Below are positions 8,569-16,575 of a stretch of 64,000 bases of DNA, piece by piece (position 1 is the first letter of the stretch; each line of letters opens with the position of its first letter). Made by a program: the position numbers and the translations under genes. The DNA is from Ruminococcaceae bacterium UBA5406 (GTDB lineage: Bacteria > Bacillota > Clostridia > Oscillospirales > Acutalibacteraceae): positions 49,006 through 113,005 of the forward strand of contig DHNW01000028.1 in NCBI GenBank assembly GCA_002407675.1, in the 5' to 3' direction. A model generated the notes under the pieces. That model was given only the letters and a program-made list of their open reading frames with translations. It ran no database searches and had not been told where the DNA came from.

Positions 8569-8596
8569 TTGAAATGCCTGTCAAAGGAACTACAAT
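8569..8596 (+). promoter_or_regulatory. Promoter of groESL
   Basis: TTGAAA (8569-8574) and TACAAT (8591-8596) are separated by 16 bases. The expected transcription start falls at the left arm of the CIRCE operator that follows, the usual arrangement for HrcA repression. Confidence 0.8.
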
Positions 8597-8603
8597 TAAT
8601 ATG

Positions 8604-8630
8604 TTAGCACTCGATAGGCAACAGTGCTAA
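8604..8630 (+). promoter_or_regulatory. CIRCE operator for HrcA
   Basis: TTAGCACTC (8604-8612), nine bases, then CAGTGCTAA (8622-8630). This is the CIRCE inverted repeat with a single deviation, since the consensus right arm begins GAGTGCTAA. It lies between the promoter and groES, so repression by HrcA and heat induction are expected. hrcA itself is not in the window. Confidence 0.93.
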
Positions 8631-8702
8631 ATCCTATATGCTTACCACCTTCCAAAGGCGGCCCGAATATATTAAATTCTGTCGCAAAGGAGATCTGATC
8701 GC

Positions 8703-8990
8703 ATGAATGTCAAGCCACTGGGCACAAAAGTCCTGCTGAAACAAGAAGAAGCGGAAGAAAAGACGAAGAGCGGAATTCTTCTCCCTTCCGGAGCCAAGGA
8801 AAAACCGATTGCCGGCATTGTGGTCGAGGTCGGTCCGGGTGAAGTAAAAGACGGCAAAGAAATCAAGATGTTTATTCAAAAGGGCCAGCGGGTTATCTAC
8901 AACAAGTATTCCGGTACAGAAGTAAAAATCGGAGATGAGGAATATCGGATTGTAGATCAAAGCGATATTCTGGCAACCATTGAATCTTGA
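8703..8990 (+). CDS. groES: Co-chaperonin GroES
   Basis: A 95-residue co-chaperonin that caps the GroEL cavity. It has the standard start MNVKPLGTKVLLK, the mobile loop EKTKSGILLPSGAKEKP and the roof segment VVEVGPG. The ribosome binding site AAAGGAGATCTG precedes ATG 8703. It is 19 bases ahead of groEL and controlled by the CIRCE element in the leader. Confidence 0.97.
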   Translation: MNVKPLGTKVLLKQEEAEEKTKSGILLPSGAKEKPIAGIVVEVGPGEVKDGKEIKMFIQKGQRVIYNKYSGTEVKIGDEEYRIVDQSDILATIES

Positions 8991-9009
8991 ATGAAAGGAT
9001 GTTGCAATA

Positions 9010-10638
9010 ATGTCGGCGAAACAGATTGCGTTTGATGAAGAAGCTCGGAAATCTATTTTGGACGGCGTCGATAAACTTGCAGATGCCGTAAAAATCACGC
9101 TCGGCCCGAAAGGCCGGAACGTTATGCTCGAAAAAAAGTACGGTTCTCCTACCGTTACAAACGACGGTGTGACGATTGCCAAGGAGATTGAGCTGGAAGA
9201 TCCTTATGAAAACATGGGCGCTCAGCTGGTCAAGGAAGTTGCCAGTAAAACAAATGATGTGGCGGGCGACGGAACAACAACCGCAACCCTTTTGGCCCAG
9301 TCGATTGTAAAGGCCGGCCTGAAAAATGTCACCTCCGGTTCCAACCCGATGATTTTGAAAAACGGAATGGAAAAAGCCGTTTCAGCAACTGTGGACAGCC
9401 TGCGCAGGCACAGCCGGAAGATTAAGGGGAAGGATGACATGACCTTTGTTGCAACCATTTCTTCCGGTGACCCAAAGGTTGGGGAAATGATTGCGGACGC
9501 TATGGAAAAAGTGTCCTCCAAAGGTGTAATCACGATTGACGAGTCCAAGACATCCGAAACCTATATTGAAACTGTCGAAGGCATGCAGTTTGACAAAGGT
9601 TATATTTCTCCCTACATGGCTACCGACAATGAGAAAATGACCGCTCAGCTGGACGATCCGCTGATCCTGATCACAGACAAGAAGCTCAGCAATGCGCAGG
9701 AGCTTCTCCCCGCTCTGGAACTGGCAGCGAAAACCAACGGCGGAAAACTTCTCATCATTGCCGACGATGTAGACGGGGAGGCCCTTGCAACCCTAATTGT
9801 CAATAAACTTCGCGGCACGCTGTCCTGCGTAGCGGTGAAAGCTCCTGAGTACGGCGACAGCCGCAAGGAGATGCTCCGCGATATTGCCGTGCTGACCGGC
9901 GGCCAGGTCATTTCCGACGAAGTCGGCCTGAATATCAAGGACATTAAGCCGGATTGGTTCGGCAGAGCGAAATCCGTAAAGGTGGATAAAGAAAATACCA
10001 TCATTATTGACGGCGCCGGAGACAAACAGGCAATTGACGGCCGCGTTCAGTCTATAGAGAAACAGATTGAAACCACGACTTCTGATTATGACAAGGAAAA
10101 ACTTCAGAAACGTGTTGCCAGATTGAGCGGCGGCGTAGCCGTTATCCGCGTAGGCGCTGCTACCGAAACGGAAATGAAAGAGAAAAAGTACCGGGTGGAA
10201 GATGCGCTCAACGCAACCAAGGCTGCGGTTGAAGAGGGCATCATTCCCGGCGGCGGCACGGCTTACCTGAATGCGGTGCCCGATGTGGAAAAGCTGGCCG
10301 ATACCCTTACCGGCGAAGAAAAGACGGGCGCCCACATCATCCTTAGGGCGCTGGAAGAGCCACTCCGCCAGATTGCCCAGAATGCAGGCGTTGATCCGTC
10401 CGTGGTTGTCAACCATGTCAAAGGCTGCAAAGAGGGCGTCGGTTATGATGCCATGACAGATCAATACGTTGATATGTTTGAGTCCGGCATTGTGGATCCG
10501 GTCAAGGTGGCAAGAACAGCCATCCAGAATGCGGCTTCCGTTGCCGAGATGATCCTGACTACGGAGTGCACTGTAGCCGACAAGCCGGAAAAGGAGAAAC
10601 CGGCACCTGCACAGCCGGCTCCCGGAGCGGAATATTAA
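9010..10638 (+). CDS. groEL: Chaperonin GroEL
   Basis: A 542-residue chaperonin subunit that folds proteins in an ATP-dependent cycle with GroES. ATP-site signatures are present (TLGPKGRNVML, VAGDGTTTAT and, near residue 415, IIPGGGTAYL). Length is normal. The C-terminus is unusual: instead of the Gly-Gly-Met repeats common in GroEL, it ends EKPAPAQPAPGAEY, a Pro/Ala-rich tail. Such tails occur in several Clostridia, so this is a variant rather than damage. A strong terminator follows. Confidence 0.97.
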   Translation: MSAKQIAFDEEARKSILDGVDKLADAVKITLGPKGRNVMLEKKYGSPTVTNDGVTIAKEIELEDPYENMGAQLVKEVASKTNDVAGDGTTTATLLAQSIVKAGLKNVTSGSNPMILKNGMEKAVSATVDSLRRHSRKIKGKDDMTFVATISSGDPKVGEMIADAMEKVSSKGVITIDESKTSETYIETVEGMQFDKGYISPYMATDNEKMTAQLDDPLILITDKKLSNAQELLPALELAAKTNGGKLLIIADDVDGEALATLIVNKLRGTLSCVAVKAPEYGDSRKEMLRDIAVLTGGQVISDEVGLNIKDIKPDWFGRAKSVKVDKENTIIIDGAGDKQAIDGRVQSIEKQIETTTSDYDKEKLQKRVARLSGGVAVIRVGAATETEMKEKKYRVEDALNATKAAVEEGIIPGGGTAYLNAVPDVEKLADTLTGEEKTGAHIILRALEEPLRQIAQNAGVDPSVVVNHVKGCKEGVGYDAMTDQYVDMFESGIVDPVKVARTAIQNAASVAEMILTTECTVADKPEKEKPAPAQPAPGAEY

Positions 10639-10666
10639 GCCATTATATCCGTTCAAAACTGCTGGC

Positions 10667-10709
10667 AAATCCCCTGCCCAGGAGACCGAATCCCGGGCAG
10701 GGGATTTTT
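10667..10709 (+). terminator. Rho-independent terminator of groESL
   Basis: A 13-bp stem pairs AAATCCCCTGCCC (10667-10679) with GGGCAGGGGATTT (10695-10707), followed by TT. Confidence 0.9.
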
Positions 10710-10741
10710 GGCTGTACTTAAGAAAAATTTTTATACGGATG

Positions 10742-10769
10742 TTGGTTTTTCGTTTTTTTCATGTATAAT
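10742..10769 (+). promoter_or_regulatory. Promoter of the phasin-like/ubiB pair
   Basis: TTGGTT (10742-10747), 16 bases, then TATAAT (10764-10769). It is 44 bases upstream of the start codon at 10814, which has AAGGAGGC as ribosome binding site. Confidence 0.6.
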
Positions 10770-10813
10770 AAAGATAAAGCAGCTGGTAAAAAACTGAAGG
10801 AGGCTGAATTAAT

Positions 10814-11146
10814 ATGTCGTGTTTACAAGAAGACTTCAAAAAGGTATTGCTGGCCGGTTTAGGTGCAGCGGCGGTCACAGCGGAAAAATCGAAGGAGATC
10901 GTCAACGAGCTGGTAAAAAAGGGGGAGCTGACGTTAGAGCAGGGCAGGATTCTCAATGAAGAACTTAAGCATGCTGCTAAAAACAATATGGATGGAAACG
11001 GAACGGTTCCTGATACGGTGGAAGGCATCAAACAGGCTGTCGATAAGCTGAGTCCGCAGGAACTGGAAGAAGTAAAAGAAAAAATTGCTGATGCTGAAGC
11101 CAGACAGACAGCTGAAGGCAAGAAGAAGGAAAATGCCCAACTCTAA
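10814..11146 (+). CDS. Phasin-like small helical protein
   Basis: A 110-residue, highly charged, mostly helical protein. Residues 10-45 (KVLLAGLGAAAVTAEKSKEI and the following VNELVKKGELTLEQGRILNE) match the pattern of phasin/PhaF-type granule-associated proteins: a hydrophobic patch, then a 'VxxLVxKGExTxEQG' helix. The C-terminal third is Lys/Glu-rich and may form a coiled coil. In Clostridia such a gene is often next to a UbiB-family kinase gene, as here, with a 14-bp overlap. No PHA synthase is nearby, so a polyester role is not implied; a membrane-associated helper for the kinase is only inferred. Confidence 0.65.
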   Translation: MSCLQEDFKKVLLAGLGAAAVTAEKSKEIVNELVKKGELTLEQGRILNEELKHAAKNNMDGNGTVPDTVEGIKQAVDKLSPQELEEVKEKIADAEARQTAEGKKKENAQL

Positions 11147-12719
11147 AGCGGTAGGCAGCGGGGAACGTTTACAGGAAATTTTCAGTGTCCTGCGCAAACA
11201 TCAGGTTGTCAAAGGGTTAACGCCGGAGAAACTCCGTCTGGTTTTTGAGGATCTCGGCCCAACCTTTGTTAAGTTTGGCCAAATCATGTCTCTGCGGCCG
11301 GATATTCTTCCTCGTCCGTATTGTGAAGAATTAAGCCGGCTGCGGACCAATGTTAGGCCTATGAGCTATGAAGAAGCTGCCGCCGTGGTAGAAAAAGAAC
11401 TAGGCAAACCGCTTGAGGAACTGTTTGCCCGTTTTGATTCTCATCCTGTCGGTTCGGCTTCCATTGCTCAAGTTCATTATGCGGAGTTGAAAAACGGTGC
11501 AAAAGTCGTCGTTAAGATCCGCAGGCCGGGAATCTACGAGGTGATGGAACGCGACGTGGCCTTACTGCATCGCATATCTCCGCTTTTAAAAATTGTCGGC
11601 GGAACTGGAAATGCCATTGATTTCAACCAGGTTATTCAGGAGATGTGGCACGCGGCGCAGGAAGAAATGAATTTTCTAAACGAAGCGAGTCAGGCGGAAG
11701 AATTCCGAAGAATGAACCGGGGAATTGCGTATGTAACAAGTCCTCGTATTTACCGGGCGTATTCTACAGTTTCTGTTTTGGTAATGGAATATCTGGACGG
11801 TATTGCCATTGATGACGTGGAACTTTTGAAAAAAAACGGCTACGACCTTGATGAAATCGGAACAAAATTAGCGGAAAACTATGTTAAGCAAATCGTAGAC
11901 GACGGCTTTTTCCATGCGGATCCGCATCCCGGCAACCTGAAAATCCGCGATGGACGAATTGTCTGGCTGGATATGGGCATGATGGGGCGGCTTTCGCAGC
12001 GGGATCGCCATCTTTTTAAGCGCGCACTGGGGGCTGCCGTTCGGGGCGATGTTAATGAACTCTGCAATCTGCTGATGGTTTTCTGCGAACCGGCGGAACC
12101 GATTGACCGCTCACGACTGTATACCGATATTGACAACCTGATGAACCGATACGAAACGCTGGATGTTGGCAGCATGAACCTGTTGAACTTACGGGACGAT
12201 ATCATGGCTGTGGCAAACCGGAGTGCAATTTCCATGCCAAGAGGGTTTTCTATGCTTGGCCGCGGCCTTGTTACCATTGAAGGGGTTGTCAGCCAACTAA
12301 GCCCCAATATCAATGTAATGCAGATCATGGTTAACCATCTTTCCGGAAAATTTCTGGATGACTTTGATCCTGTGAAAGAAACGCAAAAAGCGTGGATGGC
12401 TCTGCTTCAGTCCGGACGCCGCGTTCCGCGAATTCCGTCTCAGGTTTCGGAGCTTTTAAAAATGGGCATTAAGGGGCAGACGAAAACCAATATTGAGATT
12501 ACGGGTTCAGAGCAGCCGCTCCGTGCGCTTGGAAAAATGGCGGAGCGAATCTCTATTGGACTGATTGAGGGTGGGCTGCTGATCGCTTCCGCTATTTTAA
12601 GCACGTCGGATCTTCCCAAGTGTTTTCTGGGTATCCCGACAGCCGGAGCTGTCGGTTTCCTGGCAGCTTTGGCCATTGGAATTTGGTTCCTGTGGGGAAT
12701 GTTTAGAAAGAGCGACTGA
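11133..12719 (+). CDS. ABC1/UbiB (AarF) family atypical kinase
   Basis: A 528-residue UbiB-family protein-kinase-like protein. Motifs in order: the Lys-Gln segment in KFGQIMSLRPDILP, the Ala-rich nucleotide loop VGSASIAQVHYAEL, the VAIK-like VVVKIRRPG, the E-helix MNFLNEASQAEEFRRM, and catalytic/metal residues in FFHADPHPGN and WLDMGMMGRL. Two C-terminal hydrophobic helices (about 470-490 and 500-522) anchor it in the membrane. The start chosen is ATG 11133 with AGAAGGA upstream; an earlier TTG at 11085 is less likely. Relatives support quinone or isoprenoid-lipid metabolism. No ubiquinone pathway is expected in this host, so the substrate is unknown. Confidence 0.88.
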   Translation: MPNSKAVGSGERLQEIFSVLRKHQVVKGLTPEKLRLVFEDLGPTFVKFGQIMSLRPDILPRPYCEELSRLRTNVRPMSYEEAAAVVEKELGKPLEELFARFDSHPVGSASIAQVHYAELKNGAKVVVKIRRPGIYEVMERDVALLHRISPLLKIVGGTGNAIDFNQVIQEMWHAAQEEMNFLNEASQAEEFRRMNRGIAYVTSPRIYRAYSTVSVLVMEYLDGIAIDDVELLKKNGYDLDEIGTKLAENYVKQIVDDGFFHADPHPGNLKIRDGRIVWLDMGMMGRLSQRDRHLFKRALGAAVRGDVNELCNLLMVFCEPAEPIDRSRLYTDIDNLMNRYETLDVGSMNLLNLRDDIMAVANRSAISMPRGFSMLGRGLVTIEGVVSQLSPNINVMQIMVNHLSGKFLDDFDPVKETQKAWMALLQSGRRVPRIPSQVSELLKMGIKGQTKTNIEITGSEQPLRALGKMAERISIGLIEGGLLIASAILSTSDLPKCFLGIPTAGAVGFLAALAIGIWFLWGMFRKSD

Positions 12720-13166
12720 AGACTTTAAACTTTTAAAAATATCGATTCCGCGCGGCTTTACCGGCGTGGAGAAGACAATCTGGGTTTCAGTAGGCCCGAA
12801 TTTTTGCAGTTTTCCGATAAATTCATCCAGTTCCATGGTATTGTGGCTTATTACCTTGATCAGCATGGAATAGGTTCCTGTTACGCAGTTGCATTCCACT
12901 ACATTGGGGCAGGAGCGAATAAAAGGATAAAATTCCGGCTTTTGGTTTGGAGACATTTGCAGGTTAATAAATGCTTCAATGTAATAACCCAGTTGGAACG
13001 GGTCAATGGATGCGTGGTAGCCGCTGATCAGGCCGCTTTTTTCGAGCTTTTCGATTCTGGCGGAGATTGCAGGAGAAGATAGAAAAACCTTTTGAGTCAG
13101 TGCTTTAATGGGTACACGGGCGTTTTGCTGAAGAGCCGATATCAGAATAGCGTCAATTTCATCCAT
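12597..13166 (-). CDS. Lrp/AsnC-family regulator with extended, antisense-encoded tail
   Basis: A 189-residue protein. Residues 1-60 are the Lrp winged helix (MDEIDAILISALQQNARVPI, then SSPAISARIEKLEKSGLISG) and residues 65-145 the ligand-binding RAM domain (IEAFINLQM, NVVECNCVTGTYSMLIKV). Family members usually end near residue 150. Here about 40 further residues, rich in Ser/Gln/Lys, are encoded by the strand opposite the last 123 bases of the ubiB-like gene, including its second membrane helix. The tail looks like read-through after loss of the original stop. Its targets are unknown. Confidence 0.85.
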   Translation of the reverse strand: MDEIDAILISALQQNARVPIKALTQKVFLSSPAISARIEKLEKSGLISGYHASIDPFQLGYYIEAFINLQMSPNQKPEFYPFIRSCPNVVECNCVTGTYSMLIKVISHNTMELDEFIGKLQKFGPTETQIVFSTPVKPRGIDIFKSLKSSVALSKHSPQEPNSNGQSCQETDSSGCRDTQKTLGKIRRA

Positions 13167-13236
13167 ATAGGGGTCATTCCTTTCTTGCAGAAAGTAACAT
13201 TTGGCAGAACGAAATACAGAGGCAGAGTACGGAATG

Positions 13237-13277
13237 GAAAAAAAGAGACATGCCCGATAAAATCAGGTATGCCTCTT
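13237..13277 (-). terminator. Terminator downstream of gatB
   Basis: On the minus strand, AGAGGCATACC and GGGCATGTCTC (with wobble pairs) form a long stem over a short loop, followed by a run of seven or eight T (13237-13244). It is about 105 bases past the gatB stop codon. The intervening stretch 13278-13382 is AT-rich and holds nothing else I can identify. Confidence 0.75.
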
Positions 13278-13382
13278 TGCATATAACAATTTTATTATAT
13301 ACGAATTAATGTCCAATTTCAAGTGCTTTTAAAATGATTTCCGCAAAATCAAGGTATAGGGTCTGCCTTTTCAGTGAATCAG

Positions 13383-14804
13383 CTAGTCAGCTTTTTTCAT
13401 AATTTCCGACAGGATTGCTTCCGTTTCCAACGGGTTTGCCCGGCCGCGGGTTGCCTTCATCACAGCACCCAGAACGGCTTTCAAGGCTTTTGTTTTGCCG
13501 TTCCGGTAATCTTTCACCGCATTCGGATTATCCTGAACTGCCTGTTTGCAGATTTTTTGGAGCGTTTCCGCGTCAATTCCAGCCAGGTCTTTTTCATTCA
13601 AAAATTCAGAAGCACTTTTTCCCGTATCCAACATTTTTTCAAGCGTCGATTTCACGAGGTTCATCCGGATTTTTCCGCTGTCCAGCAGTTTGATTAGAGC
13701 ATTCAGATTTTCCGGAGAAACATTAACTTTAAAATCGTCTTTGGCGGCTTCACTGCCCAAACGGGCGAAAATCGGACCGGTAATACAGTTGGCGACAGCG
13801 CGTGTATTTTTAATGCCTGCGGATGCTTTCTCAAAATAATCGGCAATCCGGCGGTGTTCAATCAGCATGCGTGCATCATCTTCCGGCAGCCCGTACTCGC
13901 TTTCGAAACGTTTCAGGCGCGTCCGCGGATCTTCAGGCATCTGGGCTTTCAGCTTTGCTACCGTATCGCTGGTAACACGGATGGTTACGAGATCCGGATC
14001 CCGAAAGTAGCGGTAGTCATGTGCATCTTCTTTTCCACGCATCCCTTCGGTGCAGCCGGTGCCCTCGTTATACCTCCGTGTTTCCTGAAGGACAGATTCA
14101 CCGCTTTCCAGCAGGTCGATCTGCCGATCCCGTTCGTATTCCATGGCTTTCATCATGTGGGAAATGGAGTTCATATTCTTAATTTCCGTCCGTGTTCCAA
14201 GCTTTTCGGAGCCTTTTGGCCGCACGGAAATATTTACGTCACAGCGCAGGGAACCTTCCTGCATTCTGCAATCCGAAACGCCGATGTACCGCATAATCAT
14301 CTGGAGCTTTTCCACGTATTCGACAGCTTCCTCAATACTGCGGATATCTGGTTCCGATACGATTTCGATCAGCGGAACGCCGCTGCGGTTGTAGTCAACC
14401 AGCGTATTGCCGCGCTGATGGACCAGTTTGCCGGCGTCTTCTTCAATATGAATCCTTGTCAGGCGGATTTTTCTCCCGTCTGAAAGTTCCACATACCCGT
14501 TTTTGCAAAGCGGCCTGTCGTACTGGGAAATCTGATAGGCTTTCGGAAGATCCGGATATACATAATTTTTACGATCCATCTTGGAAATAGGGCTGATTGC
14601 ACAGTCTGTTGCGAGCCCGGCCATCACGGCGAATTCCACCACCGATTGGTTCAGTTTTGGGAGCGTGCCCGGCAGGCCAATGCATACAGGGCAGCAATGG
14701 GTGTTCGGTTCGCCGCCGAATTCGGTGGTACAGGAACAAAAAATCTTTGTTTTGGTAGCAAGTTCCACGTGGGTTTCTAATCCACAGACAAGTTCATACT
14801 CCAT
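13383..14804 (-). CDS. gatB: Asp-tRNA(Asn)/Glu-tRNA(Gln) amidotransferase subunit B
   Basis: A 473-residue subunit that binds the misacylated tRNA and carries out the kinase/transamidation step. The signature opening is YELVCGLETHVELATKTKIF, with zinc-binding cysteines CSCTTEFGGEPNTHCCPVC. YPDLPKAYQISQYDRPLC and DYNRSGVPLIEIVSEPD follow, and the C-terminal YqeY-like tail reads RGRANPLETEAILSEIM. Its start overlaps the gatA stop by one base, so the two are translationally coupled. It is the last gene of the aspS-gatCAB operon. Confidence 0.97.
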   Translation of the reverse strand: MEYELVCGLETHVELATKTKIFCSCTTEFGGEPNTHCCPVCIGLPGTLPKLNQSVVEFAVMAGLATDCAISPISKMDRKNYVYPDLPKAYQISQYDRPLCKNGYVELSDGRKIRLTRIHIEEDAGKLVHQRGNTLVDYNRSGVPLIEIVSEPDIRSIEEAVEYVEKLQMIMRYIGVSDCRMQEGSLRCDVNISVRPKGSEKLGTRTEIKNMNSISHMMKAMEYERDRQIDLLESGESVLQETRRYNEGTGCTEGMRGKEDAHDYRYFRDPDLVTIRVTSDTVAKLKAQMPEDPRTRLKRFESEYGLPEDDARMLIEHRRIADYFEKASAGIKNTRAVANCITGPIFARLGSEAAKDDFKVNVSPENLNALIKLLDSGKIRMNLVKSTLEKMLDTGKSASEFLNEKDLAGIDAETLQKICKQAVQDNPNAVKDYRNGKTKALKAVLGAVMKATRGRANPLETEAILSEIMKKAD

Positions 14805-16267
14805 TATTCAACCCCCATTTTTACCGCTTGAAAACAGCTTTCACGGGAAGCAAGTTCATATTGGTTTGCGGCGTTTAGCAGGGTTGCTTCCGAAAATTTA
14901 GGACCAATCAGCTGCATTCCGACTGGCATTCCGTCGTTTCCGGCACCGCATGGGACGCTGATTCCCGGCAGGCCGGCAATATTGACCGGGACGGTGCAGA
15001 TATCGGTTTGGTAATTTTCCACAGGATCATCCGCGGAATAATTCAGAGGCAGCGCCGTCCGGGGAACAGTGGGGGACAAGATAAGATCACACTGGAGGAA
15101 AGCATCGTCAAAGGCCTTGACCAGCATCCCCCGGAGGTTCTGCGCTTTTTTATAATATGCGTCGTAATATCCGGCACTAAGGACATAAGTGCCCAGCAGA
15201 ATCCGGCGTTTGACTTCTGGGCCGAAACCTTCGCTGCGTGTTTTGCAGACCATTTCGTCGCGGTCGCTGTAATGCGCTGTCTGATAGCCATACCGAATCC
15301 CGTCGTAACGGCCCAGATTGGAGGAAGCCTCCGCGCAGGCGAGAATATAGTAGACTGGCAGGCAGTATTTCAGCGACGGCATATTGAACTCTACAATTTC
15401 AGCCCCAAGAGACCGAAAAACGTCCAGCGCCTTTTTAACTGTGTCACCGACGTCGCTTTGAATATTGTCAAAATACTCAGGTGCAATTCCGATCTTCAGC
15501 CCCCGGATGTCTTTGTTCAGCTGTGCGGTTACAGGTCCCTTTTTTCCGCTGTTTGTCGAGTCCATCGGATCATACTGGGCAATTGTGTCATAGATCAGCG
15601 CGGCATCTTCCACACTTTGCGTAATGGGGCCAATCTGGTCAAAGCTGGAAGCGAAAGCGATCAGCCCATAGCGGGAAACGGAACCATAAGTCGGCTTAAA
15701 TCCAACAATACCGCAAAAGCTGGCGGGTTCGCGGATAGAACCGCCCGTGTCGGATCCGAGGCCGTATACGGCAAGATTCCCACCAACGGCAGAAGCTACC
15801 CCGCCGCTGCTGCCTCCGGCTACGCGCCCCAGGTCATGGGGGTTTTTCGCCCCGCCGAAACAAGAGTTTTCGCAGGTGGAGCCCATTGCGAATTCGTCCA
15901 TATTGGTTTTGCCGAGCAGAACAGCATTCTGCTGTTTCAAGAGTTTCCACACGGTTGCGTCGTAAATCGGCACATAGCCTTTCAGCATTTTGGAACAGCA
16001 GGTCGTTTCAATATCTTTCGTTGAGATATTGTCCTTCAGCGTCATTGGAATGCCTTCCAGGGGAGCAAGTTCGCCGCCGGAAGCAATTTTCGCGTCAACG
16101 CGTTTGGCTGTTTCCAGAGCCGTATCCGGCGTTATTTTCACGTAAGCGTTTAAAGCTTCGTTGTTTTGTTCAATGGCGTTCAGATAGGCTTTCGTCAGTT
16201 CTACACAGCTGATTTTACCGGAAATCAGCTGATTGTGTATCTGCGCTATTTTCCCGTATTTTCCCAT
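14804..16267 (-). CDS. gatA: Asp-tRNA(Asn)/Glu-tRNA(Gln) amidotransferase subunit A
   Basis: A 487-residue amidase-signature enzyme that releases ammonia from glutamine for GatB. The catalytic Ser-cisSer-Lys triad is visible: Lys in MTLKDNIST, the Gly/Ser block GRVAGGSSGGVASAV, and the Ser nucleophile in GSDTGGSIREPASFCG. The C-terminal GLPGISVPCG and MPVGMQLIGP motifs are also typical. Length is normal. It lies 11 bases after gatC and overlaps gatB by one base. Confidence 0.97.
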   Translation of the reverse strand: MGKYGKIAQIHNQLISGKISCVELTKAYLNAIEQNNEALNAYVKITPDTALETAKRVDAKIASGGELAPLEGIPMTLKDNISTKDIETTCCSKMLKGYVPIYDATVWKLLKQQNAVLLGKTNMDEFAMGSTCENSCFGGAKNPHDLGRVAGGSSGGVASAVGGNLAVYGLGSDTGGSIREPASFCGIVGFKPTYGSVSRYGLIAFASSFDQIGPITQSVEDAALIYDTIAQYDPMDSTNSGKKGPVTAQLNKDIRGLKIGIAPEYFDNIQSDVGDTVKKALDVFRSLGAEIVEFNMPSLKYCLPVYYILACAEASSNLGRYDGIRYGYQTAHYSDRDEMVCKTRSEGFGPEVKRRILLGTYVLSAGYYDAYYKKAQNLRGMLVKAFDDAFLQCDLILSPTVPRTALPLNYSADDPVENYQTDICTVPVNIAGLPGISVPCGAGNDGMPVGMQLIGPKFSEATLLNAANQYELASRESCFQAVKMGVE

Positions 16268-16278
16268 TCATCTTTCTC

Positions 16279-16557
16279 CTATACGCGGCGCCGCACGAGA
16301 AAATATCCGTCCTCGCAGTTTTTGGCGTTTTTTAAAATCTCATCACGGCCGAAAGAGGGTGCCGGCTCATCCTTTCGGAATGCGTTTTCGAGACCGTTAA
16401 TATTGTCAAAATCATTTGCTTTCGCCGCCGCAGTGTTGATCGTATCCGTAAAAGCGATCATTTGGTTCAAATCTTTTGTCAGTCTGTCTAATTCTTTCGG
16501 CGAAACATAAAGCTTTGCCAGCTTGGCAATTTTTAAAATATCTTCATGGGTAACCAT
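16279..16557 (-). CDS. gatC: Asp-tRNA(Asn)/Glu-tRNA(Gln) amidotransferase subunit C
   Basis: A 92-residue small subunit that wraps around GatA and stabilises the GatCAB complex. Typical features are HEDILKIAKLAKLYVSPKE, the KDLNQMIAFTDTINTA helix, and the Pro-rich FRKDEPAPSFGRDEILKNA segment near the end. It starts at ATG 16557 with an AGGAGGAAA ribosome binding site. It sits between aspS and gatA with short gaps of 18 and 11 bases. Confidence 0.93.
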   Translation of the reverse strand: MVTHEDILKIAKLAKLYVSPKELDRLTKDLNQMIAFTDTINTAAAKANDFDNINGLENAFRKDEPAPSFGRDEILKNAKNCEDGYFLVRRRV

Positions 16558-16575
16558 CTGTTTCCTCCTGAATTG

